A stretch of DNA of 64,000 bases, taken from assembly GCA_037043015.1 (NCBI GenBank), contig CM073330.1:13472512-13536511 (forward strand), written 5' to 3'. The DNA comes from Bryum argenteum. Its lineage: Eukaryota > Streptophyta > Bryopsida > Bryales > Bryaceae. The notes beneath the pieces are model-generated. The model did no database searches, was not told the origin of the DNA, and was given only the letters and a program-made list of their open reading frames with translations. Of the stretch, positions 16,043 to 29,313 are shown piece after piece; position 1 is the first letter of the stretch, and each line of letters opens with the position of its first letter. A program made the position numbers and the translations under genes.

Positions 16043-16279
16043 GGGACGCTTTACACGGGAGTTAAGCTGTTCATAGGGCCTAGTAATACAAATCAACCCC
16101 ATGGCCTTGTTTTTCCTTCTAAAAATTGACCCCAAGGCTTTACACATGGGAGAATTGGCCCTCACTTTACTAATTGTTTAATGTATTTTGTTAGCGACTC
16201 AGTGAGTCAATTGAACTCAGATTGTGAGTGAACTGACTTAAAACTTTGTTGGCCTTGACTCCCCATGTAAAGCGTCCCC
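16043..16279. mobile_element. Tourist-like MITE, TAA target duplication
   Basis: The left end is GGGACGCTTTACACGGGAGT and the right end ACTCCCCATGTAAAGCGTCC. The element is flanked by TAA (16040-16042 and 16280-16282), as in PIF/Harbinger-derived MITEs. Length is 237 bp with no open frame. A partial relative lies at 6155-6353. Confidence 0.82.
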
Positions 16280-16309
16280 TAATCACACAAGCTTTGTATC
16301 CTTTGTTCA

Positions 16310-16335
16310 TTTTTTTTTTTTTTTTTTTTTTTTTT
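16310..16335. repeat. Poly-T tract
   Basis: Uninterrupted run of about 26 T, next to the MITE. Confidence 0.9.
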
Positions 16336-16526
16336 AGTTTCAAAAAAAAGAACTCAAGTTGTGTTCTCTTTGTGGACAAGACCATTTTCCCTCTAATATC
16401 ACCAATTGACTTAGCTTCAAAATTCATTTATGACAAAACCCGCATCCTATATAAACATGCCGAAATAGACATTCATTCCACTTCCTTGAATTTGCAAATT
16501 CAACAAGATCAACTTATCTTTCCCAC

Positions 16527-16830
16527 CATTTGACCAAATATCAAATCCACTACCGTACATTCTCCCCCAAAAAGATTCAATCATAAAAAATAAAAAGATT
16601 TTCAGGTACCTAATAAGATTCCTTTTGACCAAATATCAAATCCACCAAACTCTCCCCAAAAAAGATTCAATCATAAAAAATATATGGGTTTTCAAAAGCC
16701 TAATAAAATAACCATTTGACCAAATATAAAAACCACTAAATTTTCTCCTAAAAGGATTCTTTTTTTTTTTAATTTGTTTTTTTTTTTTTTTTTAAAGAAA
16801 ATGATGAGATTTTCAGGTGCCTAATGTAAT
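16527..16830. repeat. About 100-bp tandem repeat, three copies
   Basis: The blocks TTTGACCAAATATCAAATCC, CCAAAAAGATTCAATCATAA and TTTTCAGGTACCTAATAAGA recur in order three times. The third copy is interrupted by T-rich runs. Confidence 0.85.
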
Positions 16831-16853
16831 TAATGAAAAGGCAATGAATGTGT

Positions 16854-16968
16854 GTAAGGGGGCACTGCTCAATATTTGCAGGTGTTTCCTTGTAGGGGAA
16901 CATCCCAGCAAGTAAATGGTCAGTGAATGACATCCCTCGCACAAATATTGGCAGGGTCCCCCCCTTAC
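16854..16968. repeat. 115-bp foldback
   Basis: GTAAGGGGGCACTGCTCAAT at the left is mirrored by ATATTGGCAGGG plus CCCCCCTTAC at the right, giving an imperfect stem of about 30 bp. It may be a very short MITE or an RNA foldback; no matching flanking duplication is seen. Confidence 0.5.
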
Positions 16969-16969
16969 A

Positions 16970-18784
16970 TGTAAGTAGACCATGTCATAAATTTACTTTT
17001 TTAACACTCATATACACTCATATAACATGTATTTATGACGTATATATACAAAAAAAAATCTATGTAATTATGATGTCTACAAAAGTACATAATTAATGCA
17101 AAGAATGATTGAGTTTTGTTAGAATATCACCTTAAAATTTGGGCTTTTGAAAATTATATCTCAAGAGGTAGTTTTAGTGGATTTACTCTATATGTGGAAG
17201 GGATGTTTTGGTACATGTATGAAGTTACATCTCTTTTAGGAAAGCTTGCTAAGAGTACCCTCTATACTTAGAATGAAGTGTGTATTGTTGAACGGGCACC
17301 TGTAAAAGAGTGCTACAAGCCCCCATCAACCAATGGGATTTTTTCTTCAAAATCCTTGAAATTTTTGATTTGGACCCCCTGACAACCGTTTTTCATAAAT
17401 TTGAATTCAAAAATGGGGCGTGGGGCCTAAATTACTCTGAGGACCGTCTCTTTGGCATTTAGAGCCTATACATCAAAAATTTAGGGGGTTCTTTACCCCT
17501 CCCCCTCCTTGCCCCGAGAAACTCTCGTACCTCTGATTTACAGTGATCCTTGTTGAATCCTTTATTGGAAGTGATGTGTAGCTATATACATGTGCCAAAT
17601 TGTTGTTTAGGAGCATCACTTATCATTCAAATCTATCATGTTAAATGCTGAAGATTTTTAGTGTTGTAGTGTATTTCGCGTCAGAAAATGTAATCAAATG
17701 CACTAGTAATTCAAGTGGATTCACTATGTGTGTAGAATCAACGTTCTAGCACGTGTTTGAAGCTACGTGAGTGTTGGGAAAGTTGATTGTTTGGATAGAG
17801 CCAATAAAGTCATGTTCAGTACCCTACCCCTCTTTTCTAGTAATTCCATACGTATGCTAATATTTCCTTTTCACGTGTGTAGGATTTTGCAATGATCACT
17901 AAAATCTAGCAAGTTAGATGTTATTGATTTTGGCATAATAAAAACGCAAAGCACTCGCCTAGTATATAACATATATTTTGAAGGAACCTTGTCAAAGTTA
18001 ACAAATATCTCAAACAACACAATGCAAAAACGGGCCCTTTCAATTGGGTGCCCTAATGGTATACCTTGAAAGTTAACATAGTTCCCTTGCTACATAATTA
18101 TACCCATAATTATGCAAACAAGTGCGCGTTACTTTTGCAATGTATGTTTGATTCAGGCCAAAGTAAACCCCCACAAGCATGTATTAACCCTCACTTAGAA
18201 AAATGCTTCAAAAATTCAATACAAACTTAGAGATTGTGAGTATATGCCCAAATTTCAATTTCCATCCCAAATTAAGAACGGGACCGTAGGTTGAACACAT
18301 ACAAATACATATTCAAATCTTCACAAAACATTCAAAATTGCTCAAAATAATGACAAAATTTTAGAGTTTGCATATCTTACTTTGGTTACATGCTTATTAT
18401 AGGTGATTTAACCGGCAAATGTAATGGCATGACATGGCTACTCATCCTCTAAAGACGATTATCTTTCTCAAGACTCAAAAACCATCTCCATGATAGTATG
18501 GTCCTTCTCTCGATGCACATTCAATGATGATAAACGCCACTCCAGTCTGTGATGATGTATGTCAATTGAAAACTAAAAACTCTTTTGCGATCGAATCGAA
18601 CTACCGTAACAATCGATCGGATGCACACCCGCCGGCCCCCACATCACCCGGCCGATCACCCGGGCACCCACCCACCTTACGTGAGTATCTTAGCAAGAGG
18701 CAATATGATCATTACAACTAAGATCATATTCGTGGTAATCTCTGTGAATATTACTGTCGTGGTACATTTCAAGATGCAGTATTT
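16970..18784. other. Spacer with no gene recognised
   Basis: AT-rich, with multiple stops in all frames and no motif recognised. Confidence 0.4.
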
Positions 18785-18785
18785 A

Positions 18786-18960
18786 AGACGGGTTTAGTCA
18801 GTTGGTAAAAGGTGGCCACCCCCTCTGGAGCTGTACCCGCGACACAGGTGTGAGATTCGGTGCTTTTGTTTTTTTTTTAGGACGTGTAATTCAACCTATG
18901 GCTCGCATGCTATTCACTTTCTAATATCACACGTACATGCCGGGGTGAAAGTGGATATTG
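18786..18960 (+). mobile_element. Possible tRNA-derived SINE
   Basis: GTTTAGTCAGTTGGTAAAAG resembles a tRNA box A, and about 50 bp on, CACAGGTGTGAGATTCGGTG resembles a worn box B, followed by T-rich sequence. No flanking duplication was found, so the boundaries are rough. Confidence 0.35.
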
Positions 18961-19443
18961 GCCCACCTTATGTGGTAGATGTAAACTAAAATGGATGGAT
19001 CTTTAAGCATTGTATGAAGATTACACAAAAAGAAACCCAAAAAACAAGAAGAAGAAAAAAAAATCAAAGAAAAATACTTTAGCGTGTTCATATGGTTGAG
19101 TCTTTGTAATACTCCATCCCATCAACTTATGCCTACGAGTATGTGTTGTGCAACCCGCAAAAGAGGCCCTGGAACCGCACATGCAGGGAACATGTGAGTT
19201 TTCTCAAGAATTTCCTGCTCCATTAGCTCGATATCGCCGGATGATTATAACAATGCTCAAACGAGATCAACAAGAATCGAACTCGGACCACTTGTACAAC
19301 ACAACCATGTCTTTTCCAAACAACCTGGTATGTCAACAATGTGATGATCAACAAAACAAAAAGTTCTACTTTGATACAATAAAATACACACCAAACAACC
19401 ATGTTACAGTTTATTGGTTCTCGGTTTTTTGTTGTACAGTGTC

Positions 19444-19572
19444 CATCCTGAGAGGGGTTAGTACTCCTATACCATTGTTGTTATGTCATGTGGGCATATC
19501 TTCAAGGGTAGGTTGAATGGACACAATATTCAAGCCAATCCATAGGGGTCTGGTGTTCTTCTTCTTCTCAGT
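19444..19572 (+). mobile_element. 5'-truncated relic of the SINE family seen at 24963
   Basis: CTGAGAGGGGTTAGTACTCC, then TCAAGGGTAGGTTGAATGGAC and a TTCTTCTTCTTCTC tail follow the same order as the 24963-25210 copy. CTC(A/G)GTTTT-like sequence on both sides could be a diverged target duplication. Confidence 0.5.
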
Positions 19573-21308
19573 TTTCTCAACCCAACATGATTGCCAAGGA
19601 TCATGTCATTTTTATCGTCTCAGGCCAACTTGGTTCCGAATCTCGTCAAATTCAGCTCACTTGTTGTGAGTTCACGCTCTTCGTGTAGCACCAAGACGAC
19701 AAGCTCTTGTTTTTCATGATGCGTGTGAAGTATCTAATAGTGGAAAACTGGAATGCGAAGTAGTCGCTTCCTTGCATGGCTCTCCGGTTGGTGACACGTG
19801 AAGTACTCATCAGATTTCTCGCCATTTGCTACAACCCCAGCCACCATTGTGAAGTTTTCACTGATTGTAATCCTCGCAAGTTTTGAGTCTTGGAAAGTGC
19901 CATGGCGAAATTGGCGTTTGCGAGGCACGTATACCCATTACCACAAACGATGTTCTAAGGTGCCAATACTTATCCACTTCCATATTCACTATTCCAAAAA
20001 AAAAAAAAAACATTGCTACCAATGGATATCAACACACTAGAAAACATGCACCCTTCCACACACAACTCCCGAGTGGATTTGGCAATCTTCAGTCAAAATT
20101 GCGTGAGGAGCTGGAGCTTCGCAACTCTTTTGTCCTTGTCGACCAAGATCACGAACTTTAAACAAACTTCGATACAGCCAAACTTATAGGGCATCAGATA
20201 CACACTCGATCATGTACTCACCAAAAACAAAGATTTGGTATCTATCTAAGACGCCCTTTGCCCACATCTCAAAAAGCTGCCATTCTTCATTCAGAAAATT
20301 GAACTTTGACTTCTTAGATGCATGTTTGTCCATATCAATGTCTGTCTGCGAGTAGATGATGGTAGGTACATAAGGTACATTAATCCCTAAAGGTCCTTGA
20401 TACAAAATTGTTTAAATTATCAAAAAGAACCTTCTTCTACTTCAGGTGCAAAGAAACTCAATCTAAGCATTGATTAGAAGATCCATCCGTAGGATCTTGA
20501 AGTTAACTTGACCCTTTTCTTGAATGCCAAATTTGAACCGTTAATTTTTCTCCAATTTTGAGATTATAATGGTCAAAGTTGGCTGAATTTTCTCCCTGCG
20601 GAAATTCCAAAAAGCGATTTCCGCTTTCTTGGACCTTTAGGGGTTAAAGTGGGTAAGTTACCAATACAACAAAGTTCAATACCGCCAACTTGAGGGATAG
20701 CATTTGTTCTCTTTTCTTTGCAATAAAAAAAAAAAAAATGCACCTTTCATCTACGACAAAGAAATACCCACTCCCAACGTTGAAAAATCTTGTCGTCACC
20801 ATAAAAAAACAGAGATATGGAGTCTGAGGCACCACCCTTTGCCCACATCTCGGAAAGCTGCCATTTTTTCATTCAAAAATCAACTCCGCATGGTTTTTTT
20901 CATATTAATTGTCAGTCGCATGGTAGGTAGGTACATAAGTTACAAATACCGAGCGTGGGGTGAGTAGTAGTGAGCAGCTGAATCCAATCGAATCCATGCC
21001 CACGTCTCAATAATTGGAGTTAGTCATAGGCTGCTCAGATGCGGGCATGTTCCCGAACCGGTCATCCCGGACCCCCTCATCCATCCGGGACCCTGTAGCC
21101 CCGATTGTCTGTCTGTCATAAGTTTGTATGTCCACCGAATCCAATTTTCCAGTCTTTCTACTCGCGGCCACTGAGATACGCTTTGCTTCCTGCCCTGCCA
21201 CTCTCTGCAATGAAACTTGGCGGAGTCAGCTTTGCAGACAAAAATTTTGCCAACTTTTAATCAACCAGGTGTGTCTGCTCAATCATAACTCAAATCTAGA
21301 GAATGGTA
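19573..21308. other. Spacer with a partial direct duplication
   Basis: No gene recognised. CCCTTTGCCCACATCTC...AAAGCTGCCATT occurs at about 20256 and again at about 20832, each followed by GGTAGGTACATAAG-like sequence, so an older duplication is present. Poly-A tracts lie at about 19996-20010 and 20726-20738. Confidence 0.45.
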
Positions 21309-21611
21309 AAGAGATTAGGGATGAGAAAAAGAAATTGGACTAGGATGCGATAAAGATTGGGATGAAAAAAGAAATTGGATTAGGGTGAGAAAAAGAAATT
21401 GGATTAGAATGAGAAAAAGGAATTGGATTAGGATGAGGGAAAGAAATTGGATTAGGATGAGGAAAAGAAAGTGGGTTAGGATGAGAGAAAGAAATTGGAT
21501 TAGGATGAGGGAAAGGAATTGGATTAGGATGAGGGAAAGAAATTGGACTAGGATGAGAAAAAGAAATTGGATTAGGATGAGAGAAAGAAATTGGATTAGG
21601 ATGAGAAAGAG
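21309..21611. repeat. 24-bp minisatellite, about 12 copies
   Basis: Unit GAAATTGGATTAGGATGAGA plus AAAA/GAAA. Because the unit is 24 bp, both strands stay open for many copies and give spurious 8-residue periodic proteins. The copies at the left edge are the most diverged. Confidence 0.92.
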
Positions 21612-24600
21612 ACAAGGTTAATGCAAGGAAGATGTGTGTTCGAGCAATTGGTTTGTTTGGTACATGTATGAGGTTATGGGTTATAGCGAGAGCATATGTT
21701 TTTCTTTTAAAAAAAAATCTAATCAAATTGAATTATGTTTATTTTCTTTTTATAACGCTTAGAGCAAGTTATGTTTATCAATAGGTTGTAGGTTTTGATG
21801 AAAAACCTTTCAACATTGTATTGGACATAAGCTTTCCAAATATCTTGAGGACATGTTCTAATCTAATGATGATGTAGTAAGTGACATGTGCACCAAATAG
21901 TTTGAAATGGCCTATACTTGAGATCTCAATTTGATCTTGGTCGAGATCTTTTTAGATGGTATATGGCTAATTGAATATGTATGTATATATACAACTTACA
22001 GACAAAATCAATGTGGCACCCATACTAAGGAGACTCAAAAAATCTCTTCCAAATTTGAAAAAGTGGGGTACGTCTTCAAGATGGTTTTGGTCAATGATAA
22101 TCATTTAGAAGCTTCCGCATTGATTTTTGGACTAAAATAGGCACATGGAAAATCTCTATAACTAAACCTTGTAAATCTCTAAACTTGTGCCTAATCATGA
22201 GCACATGTTGTGGCATATGTAAGCATGATCTAAGCATGAAGTAAGCATGAATTTGAGGAATTTCGCTACTCGAATTAATTGTTTAGAAGTTTTCACATTG
22301 ATTTTTAAAATCAAAATCTAGATAAATCAACTTTGAGATCTCCAAACTTGTGCCTAATCATGATAATAATATTGAGCACATGTCCAATTTAACTTGTCTG
22401 CATACATGAGCCCATGTCAGCATGAGCTAAGCATGAAATCAGCTACAGTTTTTTAATGTTGATTTCCTTGCGGGAGATTAAACACATGATTAATTCGTAA
22501 GCATGAACTAAGGAAAAATTATTTTAATGATTTTATAGTAGAATGACGCAAATGAAGCTCTAGTAATCTTCACTCAGAGGTACATAATAGCTTCTTCATA
22601 CAACATGTACTCATAGCAAACATTAAAGGGCAGTCACTTTAGGGCAGCCACCATTTTGGTTACACCTATATTTCCAACTTCAAAAATTCATAGCTCATCA
22701 TAGAAAAGTCCAAATATGATGATTCCACTTGCTCCACCTTTGGTTTAATTTTCCCTATGCATTAAAATTGCTTGCACTGGTAACATCTGAAAAGTGTGCC
22801 ACCTTGATGTTAATTTAAGATTTCTAGGGTGGAGGTGGAAGTATTTGAGGTCTGCAAAGGGCATGATAGCAAGCGGGGGTTGCAGGCATGTGATTTTAGC
22901 GTCAGAGGGGGGGGTGGGGGCATTTGGAGGAGCCATAAGGGCCAATGCATGATGGTCTGCGAGAATAATTTTGGGGCAGGGCAACGGGTGCCCCCGCAAA
23001 GATACAATTCGCAGAGGGGCAGATTGCATGACCATCGGAACCCCTGCCACGGCTCTTCGATCTTTTCTGCGGGGCGCGCCTGGTTGACTCGGAAAAATAT
23101 TTTTGTCATTCTTCAAACACGTTTAGTACGTCGTATGGTTCAAATTAAACAAATCAAATAATGTCTACGTTGGTTTAAGTGTCCATACGGAAGCTCCATG
23201 TTCACATTTATCGAGTCGTGATTCATGTTTGTAGTGTGGTTGAGTACCACTTGAAGTTTCAAGGCTTCATTTCTATCTTTCTCCCTCTTTCTATGCGAGG
23301 TGAAAAATTTCATTTTATGATACATTTTGACGATTGTAACCGCAAGTTCGAGTATTTGACTTGTACATAATATCTTAAACTCAAATCTCTTACCACATGT
23401 GGAATCATAATGTTCGAAGTTGTAAATAAGCTCTTTTTTTCTTGGTTTGGGAAAAAACCATTTTTGGAAGTAGATATGACTTGAGACTTTCTCAAATCAT
23501 GATGTCTAGATGGGTGAGAAGCATGTCTACATTATCACTTAATGATAATTAAAACCTTGAGAAATGAAAGCTTGAATACCGGTACTCATATGGAGGTATG
23601 ATGGGACTCAAATATTAAAGATTGGTCTTTGACAATAGAAAAGGCATATGAGAGTTTCCTTTGTGCAAGTTCAATAAGGGAAGAGAGCATTAGTACCTCG
23701 TTGACATGGTTAGAGACCAAAGTTAAAAAAGAAGTAAAATTAGTTTTTGGTAAATTTTTGAAGTTTCCACGAGCTAATTGTTTTTGAGAATTAATGAGAA
23801 TATACTGCAATATGGGGCAAGTTTAAGCATGCTTAAACTTCAAAGCTGTATGTCATATCTTATTGAAAAGATATGAGATAACTTTACACTTTGCAAAAAA
23901 AAAAATTAAAAAAAATTAAAAATAATAATAATAAAAATAATTCAAGTTCATAATGTAAAAAGTGAGCAAATGCGAGCCTATTCAATGTTAAGACAACCCA
24001 TTCTCGGGTGTGTGCTTCTATAAATTGACAAAGATTCAATAATTGCTTACAAAACTTAATCACCTACAGGTACATAAGTCTGATTTTCAATATACACATA
24101 GCGAACATTTTAGGGTGCCATATTAGGGCATCATTTTAGAAACACATCCAAGTCCAATTTCAAAAACTCATCACAGATTGTTAAAGACTAACAATCTTGA
24201 AAGCACTTACTTTGTCGATGCACAAAAATTGCTCGCACGTTTAACCTCACTACAAATTAGCCATACTAAAATTCACTCCATTTTTTTTAGCAATCCACCT
24301 TGCTCACATCAATGAATGAAAAATGTTCACCAAACAAAGATAGTAAGTAAGCTAATTTTCTTATTAGGCTGTCCTACATGGACACAAGGGCGAGCGTCGG
24401 GGGGTTTAAAAACCGTACCGCAAATATATGATCCATTTGACACATAACCTAATTGAGGGTGGGGGTTTTAAATAACATGTACGCAAATCAAAGGGCAGTC
24501 CCTTAGCCAATCACCGTGACAATCCGAAAATGATAAGGCTAAGGCCGGAGATCACCACGGTCACCATTATCAAGTACCACGACATGTTGCCGTCCCTCCG

Positions 24601-24947
24601 TTCATGAACTTGATGGATAAATCATCTTTCCAGTCAGTTTGTACTGACGCAAGCAAACCATCTAGACAGCCGTAGGGAAAGAGAGAGAGATGTATGTATG
24701 AGATTTTCTCGTGTATGTGCCACGCATTCAAATTTTTATGGCCACAATCATTGTAGTACACTTGGGATTGACACCTTGGGTGGGGCGTCCTCTCTACGTC
24801 GTGGATAAACACAATAACACCTTGGATGGAGCGCTCGGTTTAATTTACAACATGATTCCTACGTTGTGAGATTTGAAGTTGGTTTATGCTTAGAAGGTTA
24901 GTAGCTTAAAATGGGTGTGATGATACATTTCATGTGTCCATTATGTG
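21612..24947. other. Spacer with an internal tandem duplication
   Basis: No gene recognised. Between about 22097 and 22450 two diverged copies of a roughly 200-bp unit are visible (shared AAACTTGTGCCTAATCATGA and TTTAGAAG...ATTGATTTTT). A G-rich patch lies at 22895-22925 and an A-rich/AATAAT patch at 23896-23940. Confidence 0.45.
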
Positions 24948-24962
24948 TGAGGTTGAGGTTAA

Positions 24963-25210
24963 GTCTACCCACCTATGGTGGGGGTTCTTGGCCCTCGTTG
25001 TATGGGTACCTCAAAGTCCTTTGGGGGATACCATGTCGGGTATCTCTGAGGCACTAGTCGCTAGGTATGAACTAGCATAGTGTTCACCCTGAGAGGGGTT
25101 AGTAGTCCTGCCATTGGTGTGATGACATCCGGGCATACATCCAAGGGTAGGTCGAATGAACACTCTATTCATGCTGGCCTCTAAATAGGTTGGAATTTCT
25201 CTTCTTCTTT
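24963..25210 (+). mobile_element. 5'-truncated SINE-like retroposon with 15-bp target duplication
   Basis: The body (TGTATGGGTACCTCAAAG, GGTATCTCTGAGGCACTAG, GTTAGTAGTCCTGCCATTGG) matches the element at 8355-8741. It ends in CTCTTCTTCTTT and is flanked by perfect TGAGGTTGAGGTTAA copies (24948-24962 and 25211-25225). The tRNA-like head is missing, as expected for incomplete reverse transcription. Confidence 0.82.
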
Positions 25211-25391
25211 TGAGGTTGAGGTTAAACTTTCATGATTGGGTATAGCTATTATATAAATTAGTCCTCATTTTCTTGTTTTATTTCTTATATCGATTTTGAA
25301 AGCAAACAATCTTCTTAAAGATTAAATTAAGAACTAGATCAATTTCTTGCTCAACTAGAGATAGTATAATATGTGCTATGATGACAAGGTC

Positions 25392-25473
25392 CTTAACCCT
25401 TAGACGTCAAGCCCCTCTGAGAATACACTCGAAACCAAGCCCGAGGGGCATGCTTGGACGTTTAAGGGTTAAG
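25392..25473. repeat. Imperfect long hairpin
   Basis: CTTAACCCTTAGACGTCAAG (left arm) pairs with CTTGGACGTTTAAGGGTTAAG (right arm, written here without its flanks), with further CCCCTC/GAGGGG pairing inside. The loop is short. It could be an RNA precursor or a transposon foldback; nothing nearby decides. Confidence 0.5.
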
Positions 25474-26238
25474 ATGCAGCGTTACTCGTGATAGGTATAG
25501 TACCCAAGTGATAGTAATCAAAAACTGCCTAATTGAGTTGTGCATTTTTTTATGTGATATTAGAATTAAGCACACTCTAAAGCCCATGTTTTGTGGTATA
25601 TTTGAAAAAAATATTATAAAAGGTAAGTGATTTGTCTCTCATGTGGTAAGACATTAGTACATAGAACTACTTCTTATCTATTGCAATATTTCTAGCCTTA
25701 TAGATTTAAGTTTATTATCTATTTATGAACAATTTTTTGAATTTTGGAAGATGAAGGCTTTGTGTGTTATGTAATATTTTATTGAATAATTGGGAATTTA
25801 GACCTTACAACTATCAAAAAGGTTATTAGGCATCACAATCTTAGTATGGTGGTTCGAATTACAACATATTGATGAAGTAATTTTGGAATACTTAGGCAAA
25901 TGTAGTAAACCTTCACATGAACTAAGAGCATTACCACCTATATATAAGGTGAAGCGCATACAAGGTGAAGCGCATACAGTGAGAATTTAGAATTATGGGG
26001 GCATTTTCAGATCTTGTTCACATTTTTTTATGAAGACTAGTCATTCCCGTAACTTAGCTGGGCAATGGTAAGCTTGGGGTATCACTTTTTGGACACACTA
26101 ATTAGGTTATTTTTATTAAAAGCCTCCAAAGTTTGTCTAATTTGTCCATTTTAATCAAGTTAAAAGACCCTAATATGGAAAATAAAATATCATGCACCTC
26201 AATGAAATCAAAGTATATATGCCTATAGACTTTCTCTT

Positions 26239-26285
<47 letters not shown>

Positions 26286-29200
26286 ATACATTCATAGATG
26301 TGAGAATAAATGCTGAATTTTGGGATTTGCAGGCATTATTGTGCACAATGAATTTTTTAAAAAAAAATTAAAAAAATTATTTTGTATTCTATACAAGAAG
26401 ATGTAGGTCATATTCAAAAATTATATCAAAATAAAATTGGTTGATATTCCATTTGCTTGATTCTATGGATTTTAGGTTAGTGAGACACAACTTACTTTTT
26501 CAACTAAAAAATAAAATAAAATTACTTCAAAATATTTTTTTAATTTTTAATTTTTTTTCTTGATACATTATAAGTATAGACAACTAAAACCACATCTAAT
26601 GAAGTCTTGTTGTATTACAGTTTACAAATGGATATGTTTGACACACCAGTATAGAGTGCAATTGTTCATGAGACAACCTTTTTGGGTACGCCACATTGTA
26701 ATAAGTCTATTGGTACGATTTTTCAACACCAAAAAAAAATTGGATAAAAAATCTTCCAACTAAATAGGCGTTAGCCTTCATCTTAAGATCATGACCGTAT
26801 AAAAAATCCCATCAAAACATCTTTTTGATTTCCAATAATTGCCTCACAATGGTAAATCATGTCCATGTTTGAAAACTCAAAAGCTGCCTTCACTAAAATG
26901 CTTGACATTCATTCATACTGCATTGTATGGGTCAAAAAATTTAACTACACAAACAAGAATTGATTTAGGACCCTACCCAAGTGATTTCATCCAAAACAGA
27001 CTCTAGATGAAGAAGTTATGGCTCTTCAAAGTTGCTGCAATCATCCTATATGTTATTTCTTGACATTCGGACCGGTTATGGGTTGAAACCCAAAACACGT
27101 TTTGAGGGTTCCCGTTTGAACAAAATTCAACAAACTTTGACCATTACAATCTCACAAATGAAGAAGAATCAACGATTCAAATTTGACATGCAAGTAGAAT
27201 GTCAATATTTAAACTTCAAAATCCCACGATTGGATCCTCTAAATAATGAGCTTTTTTGATCATGAAGTAGAAAAAGGATATTTTTATAATTTACACAATT
27301 TTGCACCAAGGATCTACAAAGAAGCTATAAAGACAACAAACAAATCAAACCTCGCTTGATACATTAAACTTTTACATAGTCCACTCATAATCTGATCAAT
27401 TTCTTCGACATGTTTTTCCAAAATCACATCGATGTCAGCTTAAGGATCACCCACATCATGCTTTTCTACCACATTTTTACGGCATAAAACTGCATGACAC
27501 TTGCCAATAGTAGTTAACATCTTCAGTCTTCACATGAGCATGCTACATTTAAGTACTTCTGTACTGAGAGCAGTTCAATAGTAACATATGGAGGCTCCCG
27601 AGAACATGAATTTGAAACAAACAAAATTTCGAAGGAATCCTCAAGAACATAACAATACTCAAATCCTCCGAAGTTAATTTATAATCGGCATACTAGTCAC
27701 TTCACAAAACCAAAAGAACCAAAAAATCAAAAATCTCGCTCAGTCCCCAATTCCTGGATGAGTTGTGGCTTTGAGCAGGTGAGCCGCAAGAAGAAGAAAT
27801 CATGTCCTGGTAGGCAATACAGATTCTGTAAATGAACTGAAAATTGAACTAAGTAACAAGCCTTGAAGCAGGATCATGCAATTCATGTTTTATCAGCTCA
27901 ATGTGTAGTTTCAGCATGTCCCTCTTAGAGGAGCATCGAATCGGATGATGCTCTGAAAATGTTGGTGCAAGGTCATATCTGAACCATTGTTTGTCAATTA
28001 AGCATCAGAGATTGAATGGTCAAGTCTCTTCACAAATCAGGTGTGAAACATGAACATACGATTGGAACTGGAATATCTTATTTGAGTGACATGCGGGTGT
28101 GTGGTCGTGTGAGTTTGGTAGTGCCAAGATCTCGTAGGCATGACAATCTGGATTGATTGATGCTGAAGATGTCATTTGGATCAGGAATCACACAAATCTT
28201 GGGCTCGATGCGTAATTTGACCACCTAGAAAATGACATTAGACCACATTTCAAAGTTCCTGAAGAAAGATCGATCACATGGATGATTGAGCTGTTCGTGG
28301 AAGTTGAGCAGTCGAGCTTAGAAACGCCGTGACCTGAGGAGATGTGACAATGTTATGGGGAAGTGATTGATGCTTTAAGTGTGCGCTGGATATACTCACA
28401 TGCATACCCTTTTTCTGAAATGTCCCTCTCCCGGGACCCAGAAACACAAATGCAGACTGTTAGAGATATACGCTTCCATCTGCACAGGAGGTTTTGGTGC
28501 GTCCTGGGTGAAATGCTACTCCACGTTGTGCTTGATTCAAGCTCGTGATGGAGACGCTGCAACTGATTTCATCATAAAAGCATCTGTTACACTAGGGATC
28601 TGTCAACTTAACATCAATGTATAGGGTATTGCTATCTGATCAATTGTCACACAAGCTTTGGCTCCCGACCTTCACACCTTCAACTCTTTCACAGGCTCCG
28701 AGCTAACAGAAAAAGCTCTAAGGAACATTCTGAATTCAACAATTCAACCTCTCATATCTTATTTTGATGGAGTTGAACTTCAGCTTTATGACATTAAGGC
28801 ATTTTTGTGTTGTCTAGGTCCTAGAGAATCTGCAGAGTTTGTGAATTCATACTTATCCTGAGGCGATTAAGCAATACCCGTGTAATCCGATATAGTGTCT
28901 TCATGTGATATAAGGAGCCTGGGTTACAGTTTCTAAAAGAAGTAAGTGATAAAGCTTCTCATTTGTACAAAGATATGTCAACGACTTCCTGCACAAGTCA
29001 CTAATTCAAAATGAGTTCTATTTCGTAAATTTTTAACACTCCTGCTGATGAAACTTGAAGCAAATTGCTGCTCAATCAGGAAGTTAAAAGGATGAACATG
29101 TCTGAATATGTGACGCATGTAACACCTCCAACCACGGAATATGAAAATTGGTTATGTCCTATTTTATGTGACTGGAATGGATACCCTATTATACATCCAA

Positions 29201-29313
29201 ATTGAGGCTTCAGATCGAGGTGAAAAGCCTGATATTTCTTCTGAACAATTAAAACCATAGCTTACTATGAGTAAAGAAGCTAATCCACCAATGCTCAGCA
29301 ACTCCACGTGCCA
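25474..29313. other. Spacer with no gene recognised
   Basis: Includes a run of about 44 T at 26241-26284. A 67-residue open frame at 28658-28861 has protein-like composition but no motif I recognise. It may hold the 3' untranslated part of the minus-strand RPABC4 gene just to the right. Confidence 0.4.

Noticed and set aside
22745..23161. Overlapping frames on both strands near a G-rich patch
   Set aside because: Openness is due to local GC composition; no motif on either strand.
28658..28861. 67-residue frame with protein-like composition
   Set aside because: No recognised domain, no partner exon found, too short to separate from chance in this AT context.
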